Made by a program: the position numbers and the translations under genes. A DNA stretch of 64,000 bases from CAYWYR01 sp964462685 (lineage in GTDB: Bacteria; Bacteroidota; Ignavibacteria; Kapaibacteriales; UBA2268), in assembly GCA_964462685.1 (NCBI GenBank), contig CAYWYR010000004.1, positions 1-64,000 of the forward strand, read 5' to 3'. Positions 34,873 to 44,234 of this stretch are shown one piece after another (the stretch's first letter is position 1; each line of letters opens with the position of its first letter). The notes beneath the pieces are model-generated. The model had not been told where the DNA came from and searched no databases. It saw only the letters and a program-made list of their open reading frames with translations.

Positions 34873-34887
34873 GGAAAAAAACAGCAT

Positions 34888-37236
34888 TTGAATTATAGAT
34901 TAAACATATTATTCTGTTTCATGATGATTGCTACCACTGGCTTGTATGCTGATGGAGAAGCTATTAAAAACTCTAATGGGGGTACTATACGTAACCTTAA
35001 TACGGGTAAGATAACTGTTAAGCAAAAAGCAATAATGAATGAAGGGCAAATCCAGAACTCGGGCGAAGTGGTTTTCGAGCAGGAAGCATATATCGAAAGT
35101 GATGGTAGCATTGATAATGCAGGGCAGATTACTTCTTATGGGCAAATCGTGCGTTTAAACCAAAATTCAATTGGTGGTATAGTAATTATTGATTCTCAGA
35201 ACGGTTTTCTTACTAATGTTCCCACTATCAGCTATAATAATTTACAGCTAAAGGGGAATGGTAATAAGATTTTTGATTCTAATGGCAATAGTGTTGGTGT
35301 TGAAACTTACTTCAGCTCAGATGCTGGCACACCCATCATTTTTGAAACAAACCAAGAGCTACAGGCATTTGGAGAGGTACAGCATAACGGTCGTACCAAT
35401 CCCTCCCAAACCCACGGACGCTTTGGTTTATATGGTAACGCGTCACAGAATATCCATGGTACTGGGTTTATGCAGCACTTAGTATTAGATAATCAAGCTG
35501 GTGCTGATGTGATCAATGGCGGAGGCTTCTCAGTAGGTCGCCGTTTAGATCTAGTTAGCGGTGAGCTAAGAAATTCAGCGGATAATAATTTTAATATCGG
35601 CGGGGATAACGCAGCTATTGAGATCAATAAAACTAACGGCTCTATAGCTGTTCATCCAAATAATCCTGAGAATGATCCAGTAAATCTGAATTATCTACCA
35701 AACAGCGGCGGCCAGCATATTACAGGCGGAGAAGTACCATTTGACTATAACCTATCCAGTTTGAGTGTAGTTGATACAGACGGCCTACAGATGAACAGAG
35801 ATGTTGAAGTAGATGATTCCCTTTATTTAGCCGGTAATATCAGAACCTATGGGGCTGATCCGAGTTCAGAACACACACTTACCTATAACTCTGCTGACAA
35901 TCCTACTTTTGTCGGGGACTATACAGAAATTGATGGTAAGTTCAGAAGAACGCAATTACCAGCTGGCTTTGTCAATCTGTTTAACAATAGATATACAAGC
36001 GGTAGATTTTCAACCGAAGCCGATAAAGGTAATATATCAAGCATTACTACCGATATCAGACCTGATACAAAGTACGATTCATTTCGCGAAGGTGATACCA
36101 AAGTTTTCAGAACTTATAATATCACCGCTACTGATATCGATGGCAATATTATAAATAGCGGATTCAATATGGATCTGCAATACGCATGGCTTCACAATCC
36201 TCCCTTAAACAGCCCGAACAACGAGACTTTCCAAGAGGGAATTGAAAGACTTGATGAACTGAAACTACTCCGCTGGACTGAAGAAGAAGCTTGGAGAGAT
36301 GTAAGTGAGAATTTACCCGTTTACACTCAAGTACCTAATACCGACTGGATTTACTCAAATGTATTTATCGGCAACACAGGGGATTTTAGTGTTGGTTTTG
36401 CTGGCCTTAGCTATCTTTACTTAATGGCAAATGCAATACTTGAAGGGCCTTACAGACCTAGCGCGGGTATTATGGATACTACATTATTCGCTAATTCAGG
36501 CCCGGCTACTCCTCCAAACATCTATCCTTATAATCTCGATCCGAATCGAGACAGGATAGTATTGAACCCCGAGATCACAGGTATAGTAGATTGGGTAGTG
36601 TTAGAGTTCAGAACAGAACAAACTGAGCTTTTCCAGCCTAGTGATGATTCAGTCTTCTATAGAACCGCTTTGCTTAGATATGATGGGGAACTGATTGACC
36701 CAACTGAAGGTACTGTTGGAGTGACTTTGCCCAAAGAGTTTACGCAAAACAGAAGCGGTACTGCTTCACTTGATACAACCGGAACAGAAGATTACTATAT
36801 AGCTATACGCCACAGAAATCACTTAGCTGTTGTTACTGAAAATTCTTTCTTCTTGACAAGAGATAATGTTGAACTGAATAAACTGAATTTCAGTGAAAGA
36901 ACTTTTATACTTGGTGGAGCACTGCCTAAAGATCCAGAAGTATGGGATGAAGAAATACTAACTGCTACTGCATTAAAAATTATAGCATTTGAAGATAACG
37001 ACCGAGTATTCGGTATTGCTGCCGGATCGAGCGGTGAGTTTAAAACTTCTGAAAAACGTTGGCTTATAGATGATGCAGACTTTGAATATGTATGGCAAAA
37101 TATCAATGCCGAAGGATATTTCTACGACGGCCAAGTTATGAATGCTGATTACAATATGGATGGCATAGTAAATTCTCTGGATTTCAATTATAGCTGGAAC
37201 AATAGAAAAAGAGCATCAGAGGTTGATAGACCATAG
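34888..37236 (+). CDS. Exported paralogue of the surface protein with a dockerin-like C-terminus
   Basis: 782 residues starting with TTG at 34888, the only start giving a full signal peptide (LFCFMMIATTGLYA). The N-terminus repeats the upstream protein's signature as GGTIRNLNTGKITV, and YNNLQLKGNGNKIF matches its repeats. The C-terminus has MNADYNMDGIVNSLDFNYSW, a Ca2+-loop/dockerin-type segment common in FCB surface proteins. No Cys was seen in the mature part. Probably an assembly, capping or anchoring partner of the major protein (inference). Its stop overlaps the next start codon by one base. Confidence 0.75.
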   Translation: MNYRLNILFCFMMIATTGLYADGEAIKNSNGGTIRNLNTGKITVKQKAIMNEGQIQNSGEVVFEQEAYIESDGSIDNAGQITSYGQIVRLNQNSIGGIVIIDSQNGFLTNVPTISYNNLQLKGNGNKIFDSNGNSVGVETYFSSDAGTPIIFETNQELQAFGEVQHNGRTNPSQTHGRFGLYGNASQNIHGTGFMQHLVLDNQAGADVINGGGFSVGRRLDLVSGELRNSADNNFNIGGDNAAIEINKTNGSIAVHPNNPENDPVNLNYLPNSGGQHITGGEVPFDYNLSSLSVVDTDGLQMNRDVEVDDSLYLAGNIRTYGADPSSEHTLTYNSADNPTFVGDYTEIDGKFRRTQLPAGFVNLFNNRYTSGRFSTEADKGNISSITTDIRPDTKYDSFREGDTKVFRTYNITATDIDGNIINSGFNMDLQYAWLHNPPLNSPNNETFQEGIERLDELKLLRWTEEEAWRDVSENLPVYTQVPNTDWIYSNVFIGNTGDFSVGFAGLSYLYLMANAILEGPYRPSAGIMDTTLFANSGPATPPNIYPYNLDPNRDRIVLNPEITGIVDWVVLEFRTEQTELFQPSDDSVFYRTALLRYDGELIDPTEGTVGVTLPKEFTQNRSGTASLDTTGTEDYYIAIRHRNHLAVVTENSFFLTRDNVELNKLNFSERTFILGGALPKDPEVWDEEILTATALKIIAFEDNDRVFGIAAGSSGEFKTSEKRWLIDDADFEYVWQNINAEGYFYDGQVMNADYNMDGIVNSLDFNYSWNNRKRASEVDRP

Positions 37237-38648
37237 TGCTAAAAAAAATATATAAGATATTTATCGCTGTTGCTGCATTAATCGGAGCAACTGCGGTATC
37301 CTACTCACAAGATCCGGCCGTAACCGCTGCTGAGTTTAACATATTTGATGTTACTCCGGATTTGTTCACGTATGAGTTCTCTCTTTCGGTAGAAAGAAAC
37401 TCCGAATCCTGGGAGCGTTTCGTTAACGGTACTTTTCAATTCGAAATGTATCAGTTGGAATTAACGGAAAACGGGGAAGTAGCTACACCAATGAGTCAGT
37501 ATGACTCAGATAATCTCAGGTTTGAGATGGTGAATGATGGTGGCCGCGGTTCTGAACTGCAGATTGCTGATTTTACCGCTGGCGAACAGGATATTGTTTC
37601 TATTTCAGCCTATGCTGTAAAAACACAGGTAATAAAAAGGGACGATCAACCTACCAGGCTGAGTATAACTATCCAAGGCCCCCCAGAATTTGAGGAGAAT
37701 CAGTTTGTACCTGCCAATAGACCAGGGCTTGATACTGCTGTAGTATTAGGTAGGTTTAGGATAACCAACCTATTAGATGGATTTCCGCGTATGGAATTAC
37801 GCTGGAAAGATGAACTTACGGATTTTGGATATTTCAAGTATCTTGCTACTGCATATAAGCTTAATAATAATATAACAGTTCAGGGTGTTAATAATTACTA
37901 TATCGCTGATGATAATATCGATTTCGGTTCACCTCCTTTTCAGATAAGTACTTCATATCAAAACGATACTACAGTACTAGGTACTTTCCTCTCATCTTTT
38001 ACTACTAGATATGTAGGTAATCAGGTAGCCGAGTTAAAATGGAGAACTCGTTCTGAGTTCAGAGCAAGAGGTTTCCGAATCTTTAGGGGTTATAAATATC
38101 CTTTTGAGGATGATGGAGCTATAGACTTTGATGAAGAACCGATTTATGTTTTCAATAAACCCGCAACTGATCCTATTACTCGTAAGGCACCATTCGACTA
38201 TGAATTTATTGATACTGGTATCCCTGCTGAGCGTAGAGGCTGGGAAGTATGTTATAGGATAGACTGGTTCTACTTGCAGACAGAGACAGATGGGGAATGG
38301 AGGTCAGAATTTGATGACGGCACACAAGGTATCGCTTGTACTGGAGTTCCGAACTCAGTTATAAGCTATGCACACGCTTATCCCAATCCGTTCAGAACGA
38401 AAACTACCATCGAATATACTGTAGATGATGATATTTACCTAACAGCCATACTTTATGATTTAAATGGCAAGGAAGTTGAGGTAGTTATGAGTGACCAACC
38501 TGTAAAAAGGGGTACATACTCAATGGATTTGGAATTCCCGAAAACCGCGACCAACGGTATCTTTAATCTGATATTTTTCGGAACGCCTATCAATGATACA
38601 TCTGTAGAGTATTCCAATGGTATATTGAAATTACAGAAAGTAAGATAA
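37236..38648 (+). CDS. Exported protein with T9SS type A sorting domain, surface operon
   Basis: 470 residues, GTG start overlapping the previous stop (TAGTG), so translation is probably coupled. Signal peptide (FIAVAALIGATAVSYS), a beta-sandwich body, a fibronectin-like segment (VAELKWRTRSEFRARGFRIFRG near 265) and a C-terminal A-type sorting domain (AYPNPFRTKTTIEYTVDDD ... GTYSMDLEF). It should be exported by T9SS and attached to the surface, perhaps linking the surface proteins to the outer membrane. Confidence 0.8.
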   Translation: MLKKIYKIFIAVAALIGATAVSYSQDPAVTAAEFNIFDVTPDLFTYEFSLSVERNSESWERFVNGTFQFEMYQLELTENGEVATPMSQYDSDNLRFEMVNDGGRGSELQIADFTAGEQDIVSISAYAVKTQVIKRDDQPTRLSITIQGPPEFEENQFVPANRPGLDTAVVLGRFRITNLLDGFPRMELRWKDELTDFGYFKYLATAYKLNNNITVQGVNNYYIADDNIDFGSPPFQISTSYQNDTTVLGTFLSSFTTRYVGNQVAELKWRTRSEFRARGFRIFRGYKYPFEDDGAIDFDEEPIYVFNKPATDPITRKAPFDYEFIDTGIPAERRGWEVCYRIDWFYLQTETDGEWRSEFDDGTQGIACTGVPNSVISYAHAYPNPFRTKTTIEYTVDDDIYLTAILYDLNGKEVEVVMSDQPVKRGTYSMDLEFPKTATNGIFNLIFFGTPINDTSVEYSNGILKLQKVR

Positions 38649-38661
38649 TAACCTACTCATA

Positions 38662-40146
38662 TTGAAATTTATATATCTCATATTAATCACAGTATTTATT
38701 GCGGTATTCTCACCTGAGATTACTGCCCAGGCTCCTAGTGATTCCTATGATGATATAGAAATCATGAGTAACAACGATACTCTGGTTATTACAAAATCCA
38801 ACGGCACTTGGTGGTACGGTGTACATGGAGGGGCAGATTTTAATCAAGCCTTTGGTACACTATACCCATACCCACCTACTTCCGATTTCAACCTAGAACT
38901 AGAGAGAGGTATAGAGTTCGGGGCTGCAAGCGGATTAGGATGGAATACAGGTATTATGGCTGAGTGGATGAAGCCAGGCTCATTTTTCGGTGCGATATTA
39001 AGAATTAGCTATGATAATTGGGGTCTATCGGGAGAGTCCACACAACAATTCAATTTGGATGAATCCGAAGCTCTGGCGAACTACAGTCATTTCAGTGATT
39101 TTTCTTATTTCAGGATTTCACCTTCTGTAAGATATAACCCCTGGGATAATGGCTTCCATTTAATAGGAGGGTTAAACGTAGATATCCCTATTGCTGAACG
39201 TGGTATAATGGAGTCCGAAGCGGTAAACACGGGGCTTCTCAGGGACGGCTTAACATTTTTCTACAATTCTGAAAACTCACAAACAGAAGATATAACAGGT
39301 AGATATACTTTAATAGAGACCAATTACGGTCTTCATTTTGGCTTGGGCTGGGATTACCTTTTAGGGGATGTGTTTGGTGCTGGTAGGCTTAAAGCCACTC
39401 CTTTCGCAATTGCATCTTTAAACTACGGTATGGCTCAGGGTAGATTATCAGAGCCTTTTGATGATCTTGAGTCATCGCTTCATCTCGCAAATCTTAGGGT
39501 TGGATTACAAATTAAGTTCGCTCAAGATAACATTCAATATGATACACTTAAATATGATCCAACTTACAAACCACCGGTTTTGATTGTAGAGGATGTTTTA
39601 GCTGATGACGGTGTTAATTTTTCCGGTTTCATTAAAAGGAAAACAATTGAATCCGCTGACTTGAGTTTTATTGAATTGCCGAAAGTACAAGAGCAATTAA
39701 GAGAAGACGCGATAATCAATGTAGAGCGTCCGAAAGACGAACCAACCGATATTGCGGAAGTACCCCAAGCTCCTAAGTTTGATGTGCAGATGAACGTTGA
39801 TAAAATATTCAATTATAATTCAACTAATGCTACTGCTCCAACAAAAAATATGCGTGATTATCTAGATGCGGTTGCGGATTATATGCGTGACAACCCAAAT
39901 GTGAGATTGAGTATTGAAATACATACTGACAACACTGGTTCATCAGCTGAAAAGACTAGAAGAGGTCAGACAAGAGGGGACAGGGTAAAAAGATACCTCG
40001 TTGGCAAAGGAGTATCTGAAAGGCGTCTCTTCGATAGAAATCTTCGTGATACAAGACCTGTGACCTCCAACAGAACTGCCGCTGGCCGAAAGCAAAACAG
40101 AAGGTTGATTCTGAGAGTAGCTCCTGCCAGATCGGATAGAAGGTAA
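38662..40146 (+). CDS. OmpA-family outer-membrane protein, surface operon
   Basis: 494 residues from a TTG start, required to include the signal peptide (IYLILITVFIAVFSPEITA). The first ~300 residues look like an outer-membrane barrel (GVHGGADFNQAFG, GLGWNTGIMAEW); the last ~110 are an OmpA peptidoglycan-binding domain (VRLSIEIHTDNTGSSAEKTR, RRLFDRNLRDTRPV, NRRLILRV). It is fourth in the operon and would tie the surface structure to the cell wall. The gene ends 6 bp before a convergent yraN. Confidence 0.85.
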   Translation: MKFIYLILITVFIAVFSPEITAQAPSDSYDDIEIMSNNDTLVITKSNGTWWYGVHGGADFNQAFGTLYPYPPTSDFNLELERGIEFGAASGLGWNTGIMAEWMKPGSFFGAILRISYDNWGLSGESTQQFNLDESEALANYSHFSDFSYFRISPSVRYNPWDNGFHLIGGLNVDIPIAERGIMESEAVNTGLLRDGLTFFYNSENSQTEDITGRYTLIETNYGLHFGLGWDYLLGDVFGAGRLKATPFAIASLNYGMAQGRLSEPFDDLESSLHLANLRVGLQIKFAQDNIQYDTLKYDPTYKPPVLIVEDVLADDGVNFSGFIKRKTIESADLSFIELPKVQEQLREDAIINVERPKDEPTDIAEVPQAPKFDVQMNVDKIFNYNSTNATAPTKNMRDYLDAVADYMRDNPNVRLSIEIHTDNTGSSAEKTRRGQTRGDRVKRYLVGKGVSERRLFDRNLRDTRPVTSNRTAAGRKQNRRLILRVAPARSDRR

Positions 40147-40152
40147 ATTTAT

Positions 40153-40512
40153 TCAAAATGCATTTTCAATATGCATTATCTGAGGTTTTTCCGCATCTAT
40201 CGAAAAATCCACACAAACAAAATCAAATCTACACTGCTTATCGACTATCTTATTTACGTAAAGATATCCTTGTGCTGTTTTCTTGATTTTGTTTTTTTTT
40301 CCATTCGTCAGTGTTAGCAATGGATTAATGGTTCCAGTACTTTTCTTTGTTCTTACTTCAACAAACACCAGCAGATCCATGTAATTGGCTATTATATCAA
40401 TTTCACCATGTCTACCGAAGTGGAAATTTTCTTTTACAATACTATAGCCGTTCTCTATTAAATAGTTCTTAGCTGCAACTTCTCCAGTGTTACCGATACT
40501 TCTTTTTTCCAT
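40153..40512 (-). CDS. yraN: YraN/UPF0102 family endonuclease-like protein
   Basis: A 119-residue member of the YraN family, with the core signature HFGRHGEIDIIANYMDLLVFVEVRTKK shown here only in part as GEIDIIA and FVEVRTK. That is the D-x(n)-E-x-K-like pattern of the Holliday-junction-resolvase fold. Biological role uncertain in the literature. It follows purF by 6 nt on the same strand. Confidence 0.92.
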   Translation of the reverse strand: MEKRSIGNTGEVAAKNYLIENGYSIVKENFHFGRHGEIDIIANYMDLLVFVEVRTKKSTGTINPLLTLTNGKKNKIKKTAQGYLYVNKIVDKQCRFDFVCVDFSIDAEKPQIMHIENAF

Positions 40513-40518
40513 AGAAAA

Positions 40519-42078
40519 TTAATCATCTAATGGTTCAACATCTGGAGCGATTTCAATAGCAATAGGGTAATTGCCTGTAAAACATGCTTTGCAGTAACCA
40601 ATACCTTCATTTTGGGGTACCGATTCAAGCATTTTCTCTGTGGATAGGTATTGAAGGGAATCCACACCTATCTCTTCTGCGATCTCTTCAACCGAGTTAT
40701 GGTGATTAGCGATTAGCTCTTCACTGCTCGGGAAATCCATACCATAGTAACACGGGAACTTCACTGGCGGTGAGGTAATCATCATGTGAAGCTCTTTTGG
40801 GTTATTGTTTTTCAGTAGCTTCACCAATGCCTTGGAAGTTGTTCCGCGTACTATTGAATCATCGACCAGGACTATATTACGATCTTCAATTACACCTTTT
40901 ACTGGATTGAATTTGGTTTTTACTTTAAACTCTCTGGATTCCTGACCCGGAGCGATAAATGTCCTTCCTACATAATGCGATCTTATCAGACCGATTTCAT
41001 AAGCAGTTTCATTACCTAATTTCTGATTACTTCGGGCATATCCGAGCGTAGCTGTATTCCCTGAATCAGGTACAGCTATCACGGTAAGTTTGTGTCCGTC
41101 TTTTGATTTTAGAGGTCTTTCCTCGGCGAGGTTTTTCCCGAGTTTTCTTCGGACTTTATCTACGTTCTCTTCAAAAATCTTACTATCTGGTCTTGAAAAA
41201 TAAATATATTCAAATATACAGTGTCTTGATTCAGGGGTTCGTTCCAGAATAGTCTCAGTTTTGAATTCACCCGTTCTTTTAGCTTCTTCGTCAAATATCA
41301 GGATCTCATTATGCTTTATCGTTCTTATATATTCAAAACTTACTATGTCAAATCCGCATGATTCTGAAGCTACCATAAAAGCCCATGTACCGTCTTCATT
41401 TTTTTTTCTTGCAACAGATAACGGGCGTACACCGTGCGGATCTCTTGCCGCATACATTTTATCATCGGTCTGGATACAGAGGGAATACGCTCCTCTGACA
41501 GTTTGAAGAGTTTCTCGGATTTTATCAATAATCTTTTCTTTTTTAGATCGTGCGATAAGATGCAGAAAAACTTCACTATCTGTTGTAGTCTGAAATATAG
41601 CGCCATCTTTCTGTAATGCCGTTTTAACGCTTTTTGTATTTGTCAGATTGCCATTATGGGCTAAAGATAGAATGCCAGCATGGTAAGTCATATTGAAAGG
41701 CTGTATATTCAACTGACTGCTCGCACCAGTTGTGGAATAACGGTTATGTCCTACGGCCGCCTCACCTATCAAAATTTCAGAGAAAACATTTTTAGCTGAA
41801 AAGACCTCCAATACCAAACCTTCACCCTTCACATAAGAGTAATGCATTTTATTCTTACGCTCATCAAAATGAACAGAGGTGATTCCGGATGCTTCCTGCC
41901 CGCGATGCTGTTGCGCATGTAGGGAATAATATGCCATTGCAGCTGCTTGCGGGTGATTATATACCCCTGTTACAGCACAGTTCGGTCTTGCTTTATCGCT
42001 TTTAGTGTTTGGCAAATCAATCTGGTGTAGTCTTGGGACTCCAGGTTCTATTTCGTAGTGATAGTTGTAGTCATCCAT
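40519..42078 (-). CDS. purF: Amidophosphoribosyltransferase PurF with [4Fe-4S]-type cysteines and propeptide
   Basis: 519 residues. It catalyses the first step of purine synthesis, PRPP plus glutamine to phosphoribosylamine. The N-terminal catalytic Cys is Cys34, in NCAVTGVYNHPQAA; the 33 residues before it look like a propeptide to be removed, as in Bacillus-type enzymes, but longer. The PRPP loop is IVLVDDSIVRGTTS. Cys in RHCIFEY, KFPCYYGMDFPS and GYCKACFTG match the iron-sulfur ligands of the Gram-positive-type enzyme. yraN follows. Its start is 87 nt after the terminator of the E2 gene. Confidence 0.96.
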   Translation of the reverse strand: MDDYNYHYEIEPGVPRLHQIDLPNTKSDKARPNCAVTGVYNHPQAAAMAYYSLHAQQHRGQEASGITSVHFDERKNKMHYSYVKGEGLVLEVFSAKNVFSEILIGEAAVGHNRYSTTGASSQLNIQPFNMTYHAGILSLAHNGNLTNTKSVKTALQKDGAIFQTTTDSEVFLHLIARSKKEKIIDKIRETLQTVRGAYSLCIQTDDKMYAARDPHGVRPLSVARKKNEDGTWAFMVASESCGFDIVSFEYIRTIKHNEILIFDEEAKRTGEFKTETILERTPESRHCIFEYIYFSRPDSKIFEENVDKVRRKLGKNLAEERPLKSKDGHKLTVIAVPDSGNTATLGYARSNQKLGNETAYEIGLIRSHYVGRTFIAPGQESREFKVKTKFNPVKGVIEDRNIVLVDDSIVRGTTSKALVKLLKNNNPKELHMMITSPPVKFPCYYGMDFPSSEELIANHHNSVEEIAEEIGVDSLQYLSTEKMLESVPQNEGIGYCKACFTGNYPIAIEIAPDVEPLDD

Positions 42079-42164
42079 TGCGTGGTATCTTTTTATATCT
42101 CAATGATTTGAGTTGGATAATTCTAATCGAAGATCAGAAATCAAAATTAACTAAAAATGAACAC

Positions 42165-42198
42165 AAAAAAGGCTTTCGATTAATATAATCGAAAGCCT
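42165..42198 (-). terminator. Intrinsic terminator of the E2 gene
   Basis: GGCTTTCGATTA pairs perfectly with TAATCGAAAGCC over 12 bp with a 3-base loop, and the A6 on the left becomes a U6 tail for minus-strand transcription. It also precedes purF by 87 nt, enough for a separate promoter. Confidence 0.92.
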
Positions 42199-42224
42199 TG
42201 TTGATAAGATTTCATCAAGCTATA

Positions 42225-44045
42225 TCAGAAAGAGATAGTATCTGCATTCATTCCTTCAAGAACTTTGATCGTAGCCGCAAGGAACTGGCCTGCGAGCATA
42301 CCGTCTATCACTCTGTGATCATAAGTAATAGATACGTAAACCATATCTCTAACTACGACAATATCCTGACCGTCGAATTTTTTAGCGATAGGTCGCTTCT
42401 TAATCGCACCTACACCATATATACCAGTTTGAGGTTGGTTTATTACCGGCGTTCCGAAAAGAGTTCCGAAAGTACCGACGTTTGTCATAGTAAACGTTCC
42501 ACCCTGAATATCATCAGGATTGAGTTGTTTATTTCTGGCTCGCGTTGATAGATCATAAACTGATCTCGCAAGACCTGTTATCGATAAGCCGTCAGCGTTT
42601 TTGATTACCGGAACGATAAGGTTATTATCTGGTAATGCAGTAGCGAATCCTAAATTCAGGTTATTATGTTTAAGGATATTCTTACCGTCAACAGATACAT
42701 TCATCATAGGGAACTGACGGATAGCCTCTGTAATAGCTTTAAGGAAGAATGGAGTAAATGTTAGTTTTATACCTTCTCTATCCAAGAAGCTGTTCTTGTT
42801 AGCATTCCTGAAGTTCACTATTCCAGTAATATCTGCTTCGCCAACTGATGTAACGTGAGCCGATGTCTGTTTTGACATAACCATGTGATCAGATATAATC
42901 TGGCGCATGCGATCCATAGGTATAACTTCGACACCGTCTTTAGCCGCCGCAGGAGCAGATGCTTGACCGCTTTTAGCAGACTGAGACTGGGACTGAGGCT
43001 TGGACTGGGATTGTGCAGGCTGGCTACTTTGCTGTTGAGCAGGTGCTGAAGGAGCAGAAGCCTGAGTAGGCTGTGATTGATCAGAGGCTCGTGGTGCTGA
43101 ACCTCTGTTATCGAGATAATCCTCAAGGTCGGATTTAGTGATTCTACCATCCGCCCCACTTCCGGATATAGTCTCTAATTCTTCAAGACTTACTTTATTA
43201 TCTTCTGCCATTGCCCTAACCAGAGGGGAGTAGAAGTTACCATCTTTTTTCCTTGGTATATCAAAAGTAGTACCTTGGACTTGTGCCTGGCCAGAACTTT
43301 TAGATTGTGGGGCGGGAGCAGATTCTTGTTTAGCAGGGGTTTCTTCTTTCTTAGCAGGTGCAGGTGCTGAAGCAGTAGCTTCTTTTTTCGCGGCTGGTGC
43401 AGAAGCTTTAGCAGTACCACCACCAGTTGAAATCCTTCCTATTACCGAACCAACTTCAACAGTATCTTCTTCATTGGCGATTATTTCTACAAGTGTACCA
43501 GCTACAGGTGATGGTACTTCCGTATCTACCTTATCGGTAGATATCTCAAGTATCATCTCATCTCTTTCAACTTTATCACCTGGTTGCTTTAACCATTGTA
43601 CAATCGTACCCTCTTGTAGTGATTCACCCATCTTCGGCATTACAAGATCAGTAACCTCACCGCCATCATCGGTTGAAACGTTATCATTACTTGAATCATA
43701 ACTTTCTGAAGACTCGGGTTCAGATTCGGGTTGAGTCTCTTCAACTTGAGCGGGTTCTTCTACTTTAACATTTACCGCTTGTGCAGGTGCGGAGTTAGCA
43801 GCTGAGGCATCGGTTTCTATTATCGCTATCGTATTTCCAACTTCAACAGTTTCCTCTTCCTGAGCAAGTATTTCAACTATCGTACCTGCTACGGGTGATG
43901 GAACTTCTGTATCAACTTTATCTGTGGAGATTTCAAGTATCATCTCATCTCTTTCTACAGTATCACCGACATTTTTCATCCATTGGATAATCGTGCCTTC
44001 CTGCAGTGATTCGCCCATTTTGGGCATTACTACTTCTTGCCTCAT
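42225..44045 (-). CDS. 2-oxo acid dehydrogenase E2 (dihydrolipoyl acyltransferase) with two lipoyl domains
   Basis: 606 residues. Two lipoyl domains (residues ~1-78 and ~130-207) share the lipoyl-Lys segment ISTDKVDTEVPSPVAGT almost identically and are joined by linkers rich in A, P, E and Q. A peripheral-subunit-binding domain (YSPLVRAMAEDN...ADGRITKSDLEDYL) and a catalytic domain ending in SITYDHRVIDGMLAG (catalytic His) follow. It could belong to the 2-oxoglutarate, pyruvate or branched-chain complex; the motif does not decide. E1 and E3 genes are not in the window. Confidence 0.93.
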   Translation of the reverse strand: MRQEVVMPKMGESLQEGTIIQWMKNVGDTVERDEMILEISTDKVDTEVPSPVAGTIVEILAQEEETVEVGNTIAIIETDASAANSAPAQAVNVKVEEPAQVEETQPESEPESSESYDSSNDNVSTDDGGEVTDLVMPKMGESLQEGTIVQWLKQPGDKVERDEMILEISTDKVDTEVPSPVAGTLVEIIANEEDTVEVGSVIGRISTGGGTAKASAPAAKKEATASAPAPAKKEETPAKQESAPAPQSKSSGQAQVQGTTFDIPRKKDGNFYSPLVRAMAEDNKVSLEELETISGSGADGRITKSDLEDYLDNRGSAPRASDQSQPTQASAPSAPAQQQSSQPAQSQSKPQSQSQSAKSGQASAPAAAKDGVEVIPMDRMRQIISDHMVMSKQTSAHVTSVGEADITGIVNFRNANKNSFLDREGIKLTFTPFFLKAITEAIRQFPMMNVSVDGKNILKHNNLNLGFATALPDNNLIVPVIKNADGLSITGLARSVYDLSTRARNKQLNPDDIQGGTFTMTNVGTFGTLFGTPVINQPQTGIYGVGAIKKRPIAKKFDGQDIVVVRDMVYVSITYDHRVIDGMLAGQFLAATIKVLEGMNADTISF

Positions 44046-44097
44046 CAGAGAAAACTCCGTATTGAATTTATTTTTTCTTTTTGATAATTATAGCCTG

Positions 44098-44127
44098 CAA
44101 AATACTGAATCCTCTACCTATATACAA
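44098..44127 (-). promoter_or_regulatory. Promoter candidate for the E2 gene
   Basis: On the minus strand: TTG at 44127-44125, 19 bp, then GTATTTTG at 44105-44098, close to the Bacteroidota -33/-7 pattern and 53 nt before the start codon. Confidence 0.35.
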
Positions 44128-44234
44128 TAGTTTTTGTTAAGAGATAGCACTTTGTTGAAAGCTAAAGGTAGGATATTGCAGTTGATCGTATGGTTATCGA
44201 GGAATTAGAGAGATAAAGATTGCATCAATAAGGT

